From Burkholderia sp. WP9 (lineage in GTDB: Bacteria; Pseudomonadota; Gammaproteobacteria; Burkholderiales; Burkholderiaceae): a stretch of DNA of 64,000 bases. A model generated the notes under the pieces. The model was not told the DNA's origin and did not search any database. It saw nothing but the letters and a program-made list of their open reading frames with translations. The DNA is taken from positions 3,286,001 through 3,350,000 of the forward strand of contig NZ_FNTG01000001.1 of NCBI RefSeq assembly GCF_900104795.1, read 5' to 3'. Shown piece by piece: positions 7,695 to 16,529 of the stretch (position 1 is its first letter; every line of letters starts with the position of its first letter). A program made the translations under genes and the position numbers.

Positions 7695-8974
7695 CGCAAT
7701 CCGATCCGCTTCACCCCGCTAACGGCGCCGTTGCGGTGCCGCCCGTCGAGAGCTTTCGCAAGCGCGACTTTCTGCTCTCGCATGTGCAGGACACGTTGCG
7801 CTTTTACGCGCCGAACGTGTTCGATCCGAGCGGCGGCTTTTTCCATTTCTTCCGCGACGACGGTTCGGTCTACGACAAAACCACACGGCATCTGGTGAGC
7901 AGTTGCCGCTACGTCTTCAATTACGCGATGGCGTATCGCCAATTCGGCGACCCGCAGCATCTCGAATACGCGCGCCACGGTTTGCAGTTCCTGCGCGAGG
8001 CACATTGGGACGCCCAGCACGAAGGCTACGACTGGGAACTCGAATGGCACGACGGCAAGAAGCGCACGCTCGACGCGACGCGCCACTGCTACGGCCTCGC
8101 GTTCGTCCTGCTCGCGTATTCGCATGCGGCGATGGCCGGCATCGAGGAAGCGAAGCCCATGATCGGCGCGACCTTCGAGTTGATGGAACACCGCTTCTGG
8201 GACGCCGCCGCGGGCCTCTATGCCGACGAAGCATCGCCCGAATGGCGGGTCAGTTCGTACCGCGGGCAGAACGCGAACATGCACACCACCGAGGCGCTGC
8301 TCGCCGCGCACGAAGCGACCGGCCATCTCGTCTACCTGGATCGCGCCGAACGGGTGGCGTCGAATATCACGCTGCGGCAGGCAAAGTTGTCGCAAGGGCT
8401 GGTGTGGGAGCACTTTCACGCGGACTGGTCGGTCGACTGGCACTACAACGAGGAAGACAGCTCGAACATTTTCCGGCCGTGGGGTTTCCAGCCGGGGCAT
8501 CAAACCGAATGGGCCAAGCTGCTGCTGATTCTCGAGCGCTTCCGGCCGTTGCCGTGGCTGTTGCCGCGCGCCATCGAACTGTTCGACGCCGCCATGACGC
8601 ACGCCTGGGATGAAGACCACGGCGGCCTCTATTACGGCTTCGGTCCCGACGGCACCGTGTGCGACCACGACAAATATTTCTGGGTGCAGGCGGAGACCTT
8701 CGCGACCGCCGCGCTGCTCGGCAAGCGCACCGGCAACGAACGCTTCTGGGACTGGTACGACGAGATCTGGCGCTATAGCTGGGCGCATTTCGTCGATCAC
8801 AAGTATGGCGCGTGGTATCGCATCCTCACGTGCGACAACCGCAAGTACAGCGACGAAAAAAGTCCGGCCGGCAAGACCGACTATCACACCATGGGCGCGT
8901 GCTACGAAGTACTGGCCCACGCGCTGCCCGATGGCGCGGCCACGGCGTCCGAATCCGCGGAGCAGACAACATGA
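7691..8974 (+). CDS. AGE-family sugar epimerase/isomerase (mannose isomerase type)
   Basis: 427 aa, an (alpha/alpha)6-barrel enzyme of the N-acylglucosamine 2-epimerase family. Visible family features are TRHLVSSCRYVFNYA near the N-terminus, the DATRHCYGLAF histidine region, QNANMHTTEALLAA, WEHFHADWSVDW, GHQTEWAKLL and the C-terminal DYHTMGACYEV. These histidines line the active site in AGE and in D-mannose isomerase (YihS/ManI). With a fructokinase-type gene immediately after it, aldose-ketose isomerisation (mannose to fructose) is more likely than N-acetylglucosamine epimerisation. That is inference from context. Translation is coupled at both ends by ATGA overlaps. Confidence 0.85.
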   Translation: MTQSDPLHPANGAVAVPPVESFRKRDFLLSHVQDTLRFYAPNVFDPSGGFFHFFRDDGSVYDKTTRHLVSSCRYVFNYAMAYRQFGDPQHLEYARHGLQFLREAHWDAQHEGYDWELEWHDGKKRTLDATRHCYGLAFVLLAYSHAAMAGIEEAKPMIGATFELMEHRFWDAAAGLYADEASPEWRVSSYRGQNANMHTTEALLAAHEATGHLVYLDRAERVASNITLRQAKLSQGLVWEHFHADWSVDWHYNEEDSSNIFRPWGFQPGHQTEWAKLLLILERFRPLPWLLPRAIELFDAAMTHAWDEDHGGLYYGFGPDGTVCDHDKYFWVQAETFATAALLGKRTGNERFWDWYDEIWRYSWAHFVDHKYGAWYRILTCDNRKYSDEKSPAGKTDYHTMGACYEVLAHALPDGAATASESAEQTT

Positions 8975-9888
8975 GCAACCCCAGCGCGAATAGCGAATTC
9001 CCTCTCTTCGTCTCAGCCGGCGACATCCTCACCGATCTCGTGCGCACCGGCCCTTCGCAATGGCTGTCGCGCCCCGGCGGCGCCGGCTGGAACGTGGCGC
9101 GCTGCGTGGCGCGGCTCGGCCTGCCCACTGCGTGCGCCGGATCGCTAGGCGTCGACAATTTCTCCGATGAACTGTGGAACGCGAGCGTGGCCGCAGGGCT
9201 CGACATGCGCTTCATGCAGCGCGTGGAACGCCCGCCGTTGCTCGCGATCGTGCATCAGACGCATCCGCCCGCGTACTTCTTCATGGGCGAGAACAGCGCC
9301 GATCTGGCCTTCGATCCGGCGAAACTGCCGGCGGGCTGGGCGAGCCATGTGAACTGGGCGCACTTCGGCTGCATCAGCCTCGTGCGGCAGCCGATCGGCG
9401 ACACGCTCGCCACGCTTGCCGCCGAGTTGCGTTCGCAAGGCGTGAAGATCAGCTTCGATCCGAACTACCGGAATCTGATGGAGCACGGCTATGAACCCAC
9501 GCTGCGCAAAATGGCCGCGCTCGCCGATCTGATCAAAGTGTCGGACGAAGACTTGCGCCTGCTGTTCAAAACCGACGACGAAGCCGGCGCACTTGCGCAG
9601 CTGCAGGCCATGAATCCCGCCGCCACCGTGCTGGTCACACGCGGGCCGGAGAGCGCCATGTTGATCGACGGCGCGATGGTGACCGAGGCGCGGCCGCCGC
9701 GCGTCGAGGTGGTCGACACGGTCGGCGCGGGCGATGCGTCGATCGGCGGCCTGCTGTTCAGCCTGATGACCGCGCCGCAGCGCGCGTGGCCGGAGCACCT
9801 TGCGTTCGCGCTGGCCGCCGGCGCGGCCGCGTGCCGCCACGCCGGCGCGCACGCGCCGTCGCTCGATGAAGTCGTGGCGCTCCTGTAA
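8971..9888 (+). CDS. PfkB-family carbohydrate kinase (fructokinase-like)
   Basis: 305 aa from the ATG at 8971, which overlaps the epimerase stop as ATGA; longer starts would run inside the epimerase gene. The PfkB/ribokinase fold is shown by the glycine-rich R-P-G-G-A-G-W-N-V-A motif near residue 30 and the C-terminal DTVGAGDASIGGLL motif, whose GAGD carries the catalytic aspartate and anion hole. It transfers ATP phosphate to a sugar, plausibly fructose made by the preceding enzyme, feeding glycolysis. Substrate identity is inferred from the operon only. Confidence 0.88.
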   Translation: MSNPSANSEFPLFVSAGDILTDLVRTGPSQWLSRPGGAGWNVARCVARLGLPTACAGSLGVDNFSDELWNASVAAGLDMRFMQRVERPPLLAIVHQTHPPAYFFMGENSADLAFDPAKLPAGWASHVNWAHFGCISLVRQPIGDTLATLAAELRSQGVKISFDPNYRNLMEHGYEPTLRKMAALADLIKVSDEDLRLLFKTDDEAGALAQLQAMNPAATVLVTRGPESAMLIDGAMVTEARPPRVEVVDTVGAGDASIGGLLFSLMTAPQRAWPEHLAFALAAGAAACRHAGAHAPSLDEVVALL

Positions 9889-10009
9889 TCCGGTTGCCTT
9901 GTACGGCGCGCATTGTCACTGGCATAACGCGCCGGCAGGGTGGAGAACCCTGGCGCCGCCATCGTGCTAGGATGAAAAAACCGAAACCTTTGGAAGATGG
10001 AGCGACGCC

Positions 10010-10240
10010 ATGGACGACATCACTTACACCAAAGGCATCTACACGGCCATTGCCTCGATACGCGAAATAGATAGCGATACCTGGCAGGGCGTGGTCACCC
10101 TCACGCGCGACGAAGGCGACGCAACCGCCGACCAGGAAACCACGGTCTACGAAGTCGACGCCACTTCGTCCACGCCTGAGGAAGCCCTCGAGGAAGCCAA
10201 GGCGCTCGCTCATCGCATTCTCGGGGAAATCGAACTCTAG
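10010..10240 (+). CDS. Small acidic hypothetical protein
   Basis: 76 aa, MDDITYTKGIYTAIASIREI at the start, rich in Asp, Glu and Thr, predicted soluble. The start has a modest ribosome site (GGAGCG). It precedes another small soluble protein on the same strand by 99 bp. No domain recognised, but codon use matches the flanking core genes and the reading frame is the only long one here. Confidence 0.6.
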   Translation: MDDITYTKGIYTAIASIREIDSDTWQGVVTLTRDEGDATADQETTVYEVDATSSTPEEALEEAKALAHRILGEIEL

Positions 10241-10339
10241 GCAGACCGGCGCCGCGCTTTTCGCTTTTCGCGTTTGCTTCTTGCGTTTGCTCTTTGCGTT
10301 CGCGTTGCGCCACCCTGGACTAACTGGCCGGAGGCGGTC

Positions 10340-10585
10340 ATGGCTGAACAGCTCTTCCTCTACGGCGTGTATTCGATTCACGTCCGCCCGCTCGAACTCA
10401 GCGGTGCTCGCTGGGATGCGGAATACGAAATCCGCCATCGCGAGAAAGCCGTCAAACCGTGGACGACGGTCGGCGGCGACAACGGTTACGGCGCCGCGAC
10501 CGAAGCTGTCGCGGCGGCGCATCAGCAAGCTGTCGACGATATCGAACACGGTGCGGGCATTCCCAAACCGCGCGCGTTTCCGTGA
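10340..10585 (+). CDS. Small hypothetical protein
   Basis: 81 aa from the ATG at 10340, which has a strong GGAGG ribosome site at 10329-10334; an upstream in-frame start lacks one. Sequence begins MAEQLFLYGVYSIHVRPLEL and is rich in Ala, Tyr and Glu, predicted soluble. It may be transcribed with the 76-aa gene upstream. No function can be assigned. Confidence 0.62.
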   Translation: MAEQLFLYGVYSIHVRPLELSGARWDAEYEIRHREKAVKPWTTVGGDNGYGAATEAVAAAHQQAVDDIEHGAGIPKPRAFP

Positions 10586-10741
10586 GTGCGAACCGCGCAG
10601 GCTTTCGCGTTAATGACAGGGTTGCGCGATCATTTCAGTGCCCGGCAGTACGCCGTGCCTTGACGTAAGAGTCGCACGCGGCAGCCCGCCGCGCGGCTCG
10701 CCTTTCAAGCGCCCGCGCACCCGCCCAAAACCACGCTCCGT

Positions 10742-10774
10742 GGCCAAAACGGCGTGCTACGCTTTGGCCGTTTT
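10742..10774 (+). terminator. Probable terminator before KirBac gene
   Basis: GGCCAAA at 10742-10748 pairs with TTTGGCC at 10763-10769, followed by GTTTTC. The loop is 14 bases with its own GCGT/ACGC pairing, so the stem is stronger than it first looks. It would end the small-gene transcript just before the channel gene. Confidence 0.45.
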
Positions 10775-10792
10775 CATTTCCACGACCCTGCA

Positions 10793-11764
10793 ATGGCGAC
10801 AGAACCGACAGACCGTCCTTCAAGCTTCGGCAATGGCGAAGCACGCGCGCCGGCACGCCGCCCGCGCGGCAGCCGCGAATTGCGTCTGGACGATCGCGTG
10901 GTCATCGCCCACGGCATGCCGACACCGCTCTGGCAGGATCTCTATCACCGCGCCCTCGTGGTTCGCTGGCCGACCTTTTTCGTGTCGCTCGCGGTCCTGT
11001 TCCTGCTGCTCAACACTGCGTTCGCCACGCTCTACCTGCTGGGCGACGCGCCGATCGCCAATCAGTTTCCGGCGGGTTTCAGCGGTGCATTCTTCTTTAG
11101 CGTGGAAACGCTCGCCACGGTCGGCTACGGCGACATGCATCCGCAAACCGTTTACGCGCACTGGATCGCCACGCTGGAAATTTTCGTCGGCATGTCCAGC
11201 ATTGCGTTGGCGACGGGGCTGATCTTCGCGCGCTTTTCGCGCCCGCACGCCAAGATCATGTTCACCCGCTACGCGGTGATCCGGCCGATCGACGGCCGCA
11301 TGACGCTGATGGTGCGCTCGGCCAACGCGCGTCAGAACGTGATCGCTGAGGCCCGCGCGAAACTGCGCATTCTGCGCCAGGAGACCAGCGCCGAAGGTTA
11401 TACGTTGCGCAAGCTCTATGACCTGACGCTGTTGCGCGATCAACACCCGGTGTTCAAACTGGGCTGGACGCTAATGCACATCATCGACGAAAGCAGTCCG
11501 CTGTTCGGCGAAACCGCCGAGACGCTCGAAGGCCGCGACACGTCGCTGATTCTCACGCTGGAAGGCGTCGACGAGTCGACCTCGCAAACCATGCAGGCGC
11601 GCCACATGTGGTCGTGCGATCAGATCTACTGGCATCACCGTTTCGCCGACATCATGAGCGAGCAGGACGGCGTAAGCCATATCGATTACGCGCATTTCGA
11701 CGAAATCGTGCCGCTCGACGACGCGCCCGTCGTGGCCCCGAGAGCGCCGGCGCCGGTGCAGTAA
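10793..11764 (+). CDS. Inward-rectifier potassium channel, KirBac1.1 type
   Basis: 323 aa from the ATG at 10793. Outer helix at about 60-82, pore helix, then the selectivity filter TVGYGD at 109-114, inner helix at about 125-147 and a C-terminal cytoplasmic beta-sandwich Kir domain. Segments such as LGDAPIANQ, GAFFFSVETLATVGYGDMHP, FVGMSSIALATGL and MHIIDESSPLFGET match what I recall of KirBac1.1 from Burkholderia pseudomallei almost residue for residue. It forms a homotetrameric inner-membrane K+ channel. It stands alone between the small genes and the ferredoxin oxidoreductase. Confidence 0.95.
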   Translation: MATEPTDRPSSFGNGEARAPARRPRGSRELRLDDRVVIAHGMPTPLWQDLYHRALVVRWPTFFVSLAVLFLLLNTAFATLYLLGDAPIANQFPAGFSGAFFFSVETLATVGYGDMHPQTVYAHWIATLEIFVGMSSIALATGLIFARFSRPHAKIMFTRYAVIRPIDGRMTLMVRSANARQNVIAEARAKLRILRQETSAEGYTLRKLYDLTLLRDQHPVFKLGWTLMHIIDESSPLFGETAETLEGRDTSLILTLEGVDESTSQTMQARHMWSCDQIYWHHRFADIMSEQDGVSHIDYAHFDEIVPLDDAPVVAPRAPAPVQ

Positions 11765-11988
11765 GCGGGTCGAAACGCACCAGGGCATACCCGAATGCCG
11801 CCGCCGCGTGGCAGATCTATCTCAAAACTCCGTTAAAACGCTCGGCTCTTCTCGCCTCTTCGCGGGTTGCTGACCAAAGTAGAAATAATTCACTCTAATC
11901 GGCGCTAAAAAATAGAGTCTCTTTCGCTGCGCCAACTTCGTGGTCCCCACCACCGCGCACGGATGCAAACCGCAACCATGTTGCATGG

Positions 11989-12022
11989 GATCGGAGTAAG
12001 CGCTAAAGCGCCAACTCCGATC
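11989..12022 (+). promoter_or_regulatory. Perfect leader hairpin upstream of indolepyruvate ferredoxin oxidoreductase
   Basis: GATCGGAGT (11989-11997) pairs perfectly with ACTCCGATC (12014-12022), and inside it CGCT (12001-12004) pairs with AGCG (12007-12010). It ends six bases before the GGAG ribosome site at 12029-12032, so it is placed to affect translation start. No T tract follows, so it is not a terminator. Further upstream ACTCTA/TAGAGT (11892-11897, 11923-11928) forms a second, weaker inverted repeat. Confidence 0.6.
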
Positions 12023-12040
12023 GACAACGGAGACTCCCCC

Positions 12041-15000
12041 ATGACCGCTCGCCTGCGCATCGACGGCACGCCCGCACTGGCCGATTACAAGCTATCCGAT
12101 AACCTCACCGCGACGCGCGGCCGCATCTTCCTGACCGGCACGCAGGCGCTGGTGCGCCTCGCGCTCATGCAGCGCGCCGCCGACAAGGCTCGCGGCCTGA
12201 ACACCGCCGGCTTCATTAGCGGTTATCGCGGCTCGCCGCTCGGCATGGTCGACCAGCAGTTGTGGAAGGCGAAAAAACTGCTCACGGCGAGTGATATTCG
12301 CTTCTTGCCCGCCATCAATGAAGAACTCGGCGGCACCGCCGTGCTCGGCACGCAGCGAGTGGAGTCCGATCCGGAGCGCACCGTCGAGGGCGTGTTCGCG
12401 ATGTGGTACGGCAAGGGCCCGGGCGTGGACCGCGCCGGCGACGCGCTCAAGCACGGCAACGCTTACGGCTCGTCGCCGCACGGCGGCGTGCTGGTGGTGG
12501 CGGGCGACGACCACGGCTGCGTGTCGTCGTCCATGCCGCATCAGAGCGACTTCGCGTTGATGGCCTGGCATATGCCGGTCGTGAATCCGTCCAACATCGC
12601 CGACATGCTCGAGTTCGGTTTGTACGGCTGGGAGTTGTCGCGCTTCTCGGGCGCGTGGGTCGGCTACAAGGCGATCTCCGAAACGGTCGAATCGGGCTCG
12701 ACGGTCGATCTCGACGCGCTGCGCACAGACTGGGCCGCGCCGCAGGATTTCGAAGCACCGGCAGGCGGCCTGCACAACCGCTGGCCCGATCTGCCCAGCC
12801 TGACGATCGAATCGCGGATGCACGCCAAGCTCGACGCGGTACGCCACTTCGCGCGCGTGAACAGCATCGACAAATGGATCGCGCCGAGTCCGCATGCGAA
12901 CGTGGGGATCGTGACCTGCGGCAAGGCACACCTGGATCTGATGGAAACGCTGCGCCGTCTCGATCTGACCGTCGCCGATCTGGAAGCGGCCGGCGTGCGG
13001 ATCTACAAGGTCGGCCTGTCGTTTCCGCTGGAAATGACGCGGATCGACGCGTTCGTCTCCGGCTTGTCCGAAGTGCTGGTGATCGAGGAGAAAGGCCCGG
13101 TCATTGAACAGCAGATCAAGGACTATCTGTACAACCGCTCGCAAGGCACGCGGCCGATCGTGATCGGCAAGAACGCCGAAGACGGCACGCTGCTGCTGTC
13201 CTCGCTCGGGGAATTGCGGCCGTCGCGCATTCTGCCGGTGTTCGCCAACTGGCTCGCGAAGCACAAGCCCGCGCTCGATCGTCGCGAACGCGTGGTCGAT
13301 CTGGTCGCGCCGCAAATTCTCTCGAACGCGGCGGACAGCGTGAAGCGCACGCCGTACTTCTGCTCGGGTTGTCCGCACAATACCTCGACCAAAGTACCGG
13401 AAGGGTCGATCGCGCATGCGGGCATCGGCTGTCACTTCATGGCTTCATGGATGGAGCGCGACACGACCGGCCTGATCCAGATGGGCGGCGAAGGCGTGGA
13501 CTGGGCGTCGCACTCCATGTTCACGAAAACGCGCCACGTATTCCAGAATCTCGGCGACGGCACCTACTTCCACTCCGGCATTCTGGCGATCCGCCAGGCG
13601 GTGGCCGCGAAAGCCACCATCACGTACAAGATTCTCTATAACGACGCCGTCGCGATGACGGGCGGCCAGCCGGTGGACGGCAGCATCTCGGTGCCGCAGA
13701 TCGCGCGTCAGGTGGAAGCCGAGGGCGTATCGCGCTTCGTCGTGGTCAGCGACGAGCCGGAGAAATACGACGGCCATCACGACCTTTTCCCGAAGGGCAC
13801 CACGTTCCACCATCGCAGCGAAATGGACACCGTGCAGCGCGAATTGCGCGACACCGACGGTGTGACCGTACTGATCTACGACCAGACCTGTGCGGCGGAA
13901 AAACGCCGGCGCCGGAAAAAAGGCGAATTCCCCGATCCGGACAAGCGTCTTTTCATCAACGAAGAAGTTTGCGAAGGCTGTGGCGATTGTGGCGTGCAGT
14001 CGAATTGCCTGTCAGTCGAACCGGTTGAAACGGCACTGGGCCGCAAACGCCGCATCGACCAATCGTCGTGCAACAAAGACTATTCGTGCGTGAATGGCTT
14101 CTGCCCGAGCTTCGTCACGGTGGAAGGCGGCAAGCTGAAGAAAGCCGCGGGCGTCGCATTCGATCCGCAAGCATTGGCCGCACGCGTCGACGCTTTGCCG
14201 ATTCCCGCAACGCATCTCGACGCCGCGCCGTACGACATTCTGGTGACGGGCGTCGGCGGCACGGGCGTCGTGACGGTCGGCGCATTGATCAGCATGGCTG
14301 CGCATCTGGAAGGCAAGAGCGCGTCCGTGCTCGACTTCATGGGCTTCGCGCAAAAGGGCGGCTCGGTGCTGTCGTTCGTGCGTTTCGCCGCGCGTGACGA
14401 GTGGCTCAATCAGGTGCGTATCGACACGCAGCAAGCCGACGTGCTGCTCGCCTGCGATATGGTGGTCGGCGCAAGCGCCGATGCGCTGCAAACGGTGCGT
14501 CATGGCCGCACGCGCATTGTCGTGAACACGCATGCGATTCCGAACGCGACGTTCGTGACCAATCCTGATGCGACGCTGCACGCCGACGCCCTGATCGACA
14601 AGATGCGTCACGCGGCAGGCGCGGAGCGCATGTCGACGTGCGACGCACAGGCACTCGCCACGCGCTTTCTCGGCGACACGATCGGCGCGAACATTCTGAT
14701 GCTCGGTTATGCCTGGCAACTTGGACTCGTGCCCGTATCGTTCGGCGCGATGATGCGCGCGATCGAATTGAACAACGTCGCCGTGCAGATGAACCAGCTC
14801 GCGTTTTCGATCGGCCGCCTCGCTGCGCAAGATCCGGCCGCGCTCGAATCGCTGTGGCAGGCACGGCATCTGGCGAAGCAGGCTGTGCGCGTCGATACGC
14901 TCGACGAACTGATCGCGCATCGCGAAGGGCGTCTGCAGATTTACGGCGGCGCGGCGTATGTGAAGCGCTACCGCGCGCTGGTCGATGCGGCACGCCGCGC

Positions 15001-15628
15001 GGAGACGGCCGTGGACACGAAGAGCGAACGCGTGACGCGCGCGGTGGCAACCACGTTCTATCGTCTGCTCGCGGTGAAGGACGAATACGAAGTGGCGCGC
15101 CTGCATACCGATGCCGCGTTCCGTGAAGCGCTGGAAGCGCAATTCGAAGGCGTGGCCGGCAAGGACTTCGGCATCAAGTTCAATCTCGCGCCGCCGACGC
15201 TCACGCGCCCGCAACCCGGCAAGAATCCGGCCAAGAAAACCTTCGGCCAATGGATGTGGCCGGTGCTCGGCACGCTGGCGAAGTTCAGCAGCCTGCGCGG
15301 CACGATGCTCGATCCGTTCGGCCGCACGCTGGAGCGCAAGATGGAGCGTGAACTTGCCGGCGACTACGAGACCACGATGCAACGCGCGTTCGCCAAGCTC
15401 AACGCCGGCAATCTGGAAGACGTGGCGAAGCTCGCCGACCTGCACGCCCGCGTGCGCGGTTATGGTCACGTAAAGCTCGCGAATCTGGCGGGTGTGAAGC
15501 GTGGCGAGCGCGATCTGGCCGCACGCATGCAGATCGAAGCGGCAACCGGTGAATCGGTGCGGAAATCGCTCGAAGAGGTAAAGGGCGCGGGGCAGTTGCG
15601 CGGCATTCCGGTGGTCGTGGCGAAGTAG
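12041..15628 (+). CDS. Indolepyruvate ferredoxin oxidoreductase, fused alpha-beta-gamma form
   Basis: 1195 aa from the ATG at 12041 with GGAG at 12029; a 26-codon upstream extension runs through the leader hairpin and is unlikely. The protein decarboxylates aryl-pyruvates (and probably branched 2-oxo acids) to acyl-CoA with thiamine diphosphate and reduces ferredoxin. The N-terminal pyrimidine-binding region (GFISGYRGSPLGMVD) is followed by a thiamine-diphosphate domain with F-C-S-G-C-P-H-N-T-S-T-K and GIGCHFMASW. Iron-sulfur cysteines appear as CEGCGDCGVQSNC and C-N-K-D-Y-S-C-V-N-G-F-C. Then comes the gamma domain with GVGGTGVVTVGALI, and a long C-terminal extension typical of the proteobacterial fused enzyme. 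It forms a single-gene unit with its own terminator. Confidence 0.93.
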   Translation: MTARLRIDGTPALADYKLSDNLTATRGRIFLTGTQALVRLALMQRAADKARGLNTAGFISGYRGSPLGMVDQQLWKAKKLLTASDIRFLPAINEELGGTAVLGTQRVESDPERTVEGVFAMWYGKGPGVDRAGDALKHGNAYGSSPHGGVLVVAGDDHGCVSSSMPHQSDFALMAWHMPVVNPSNIADMLEFGLYGWELSRFSGAWVGYKAISETVESGSTVDLDALRTDWAAPQDFEAPAGGLHNRWPDLPSLTIESRMHAKLDAVRHFARVNSIDKWIAPSPHANVGIVTCGKAHLDLMETLRRLDLTVADLEAAGVRIYKVGLSFPLEMTRIDAFVSGLSEVLVIEEKGPVIEQQIKDYLYNRSQGTRPIVIGKNAEDGTLLLSSLGELRPSRILPVFANWLAKHKPALDRRERVVDLVAPQILSNAADSVKRTPYFCSGCPHNTSTKVPEGSIAHAGIGCHFMASWMERDTTGLIQMGGEGVDWASHSMFTKTRHVFQNLGDGTYFHSGILAIRQAVAAKATITYKILYNDAVAMTGGQPVDGSISVPQIARQVEAEGVSRFVVVSDEPEKYDGHHDLFPKGTTFHHRSEMDTVQRELRDTDGVTVLIYDQTCAAEKRRRRKKGEFPDPDKRLFINEEVCEGCGDCGVQSNCLSVEPVETALGRKRRIDQSSCNKDYSCVNGFCPSFVTVEGGKLKKAAGVAFDPQALAARVDALPIPATHLDAAPYDILVTGVGGTGVVTVGALISMAAHLEGKSASVLDFMGFAQKGGSVLSFVRFAARDEWLNQVRIDTQQADVLLACDMVVGASADALQTVRHGRTRIVVNTHAIPNATFVTNPDATLHADALIDKMRHAAGAERMSTCDAQALATRFLGDTIGANILMLGYAWQLGLVPVSFGAMMRAIELNNVAVQMNQLAFSIGRLAAQDPAALESLWQARHLAKQAVRVDTLDELIAHREGRLQIYGGAAYVKRYRALVDAARRAETAVDTKSERVTRAVATTFYRLLAVKDEYEVARLHTDAAFREALEAQFEGVAGKDFGIKFNLAPPTLTRPQPGKNPAKKTFGQWMWPVLGTLAKFSSLRGTMLDPFGRTLERKMERELAGDYETTMQRAFAKLNAGNLEDVAKLADLHARVRGYGHVKLANLAGVKRGERDLAARMQIEAATGESVRKSLEEVKGAGQLRGIPVVVAK

Positions 15629-15667
15629 TTTTCTTCGCTGTCCTTGCACGTGGACATGCGTGAATCA

Positions 15668-15706
15668 ATGCCGCTTCGGGAGCGATCTCTAAGCGGCATT
15701 TTCTTT
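15668..15706 (+). terminator. Terminator of the ferredoxin oxidoreductase gene
   Basis: ATGCCGCTT (15668-15676) pairs with AAGCGGCAT (15691-15699), followed by TTTTCTTT. It starts 40 bp after the stop codon. It may also end the convergent cutC transcript in part, since A residues precede it only weakly. Confidence 0.75.
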
Positions 15707-15716
15707 GCCCGGCGAT

Positions 15717-16418
15717 TTAGCTACGCGATGCGTCCAGCAGCGCTCTGACTTTCGCGACCCTGGCCGCATCGACCGGCGCGAGACCCTTGCCGTCCACGCG
15801 AACGCCCGAACCGAAATGCACCGCTTCGACTTGCGTGCTGCTCACAAAACCGGCAACGGCATCGACCGTCAAGCCGGCGCCGGCCAGCACCGTCAAATGC
15901 GAACCGAACGCTTGCCGCACCAGCTCGCGGATCGTCGCTTCCGCGTGCAGAACTGAAGGTTGTCCACCCGAGGTCAGCACATTCGTAACGGCATCGAAAC
16001 CGAGCAGCACGTCGAGCGACTGGCGCATATCACGCGCTTCGTCGAACGCGCGGTGAAAGGTGATTGCCAGTCCATCTGCCGCGTCGATCGCACGCGCGAG
16101 GCCTTCGCGATCGATCTCGCCCGCGGCATTCAGCATGCCGATCACGACCCCGTTCGCGCCTGCCGCCTTGACCGCCCGCACGTCGCGCAGCATCACCGCG
16201 TAATCGTCGGCGTCGTACACGAACGAGCGGCTATGCGGCCGCACGATTACGTTCACGGGAATCTCGACCGCCGCCACCACCGCTTCGATCAAGCCGAGGC
16301 TCGGCGTCAGGCCGCCCTCGCCCATTGCGGTGACAAGTTCGAGACGGTCGGCGCCCGCTTGCGCGGCAAGGCGCGCGTCGGCAACGGTCGTGGCAATGAC
16401 TTCTAGAAGGACGGACAT
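15717..16418 (-). CDS. cutC: CutC-family copper homeostasis protein
   Basis: 233 aa. The ATG at 16418 starts MSVLLEVIATTVADARLAAQ, the normal family N-terminus; a longer in-frame start would add 37 unrelated residues. TIM-barrel hallmarks are present: AGADRLELVTAMGEGGLTPS, V-N-V-I-V-R-P-H-S-R-S-F-V-Y, ANGVVIGML, ITFHRAFDEA, and NVLTSGGQPS. CutC is linked to copper tolerance, though its biochemical role is unsettled. It is transcribed towards the end of the ferredoxin oxidoreductase gene. The EAL gene ends 111 bp upstream on the same strand. Confidence 0.9.
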   Translation of the reverse strand: MSVLLEVIATTVADARLAAQAGADRLELVTAMGEGGLTPSLGLIEAVVAAVEIPVNVIVRPHSRSFVYDADDYAVMLRDVRAVKAAGANGVVIGMLNAAGEIDREGLARAIDAADGLAITFHRAFDEARDMRQSLDVLLGFDAVTNVLTSGGQPSVLHAEATIRELVRQAFGSHLTVLAGAGLTVDAVAGFVSSTQVEAVHFGSGVRVDGKGLAPVDAARVAKVRALLDASRS

Positions 16419-16529
16419 AAGCACGGCTGAAGATCGTTGAAACCGACATGATCTCCAAAAATGCCCCGGGCCGCCCCAACTTTTTTGCGCTCCCTTGAGA
16501 GGCTGCCGCGCAACGACAGTTAGGGACAC

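Noticed and set aside
12092..13435. Long minus-strand open frame opposite the ferredoxin oxidoreductase
   Set aside because: High-GC shadow of the real gene, Arg/His-rich, with no ribosome site or domain.
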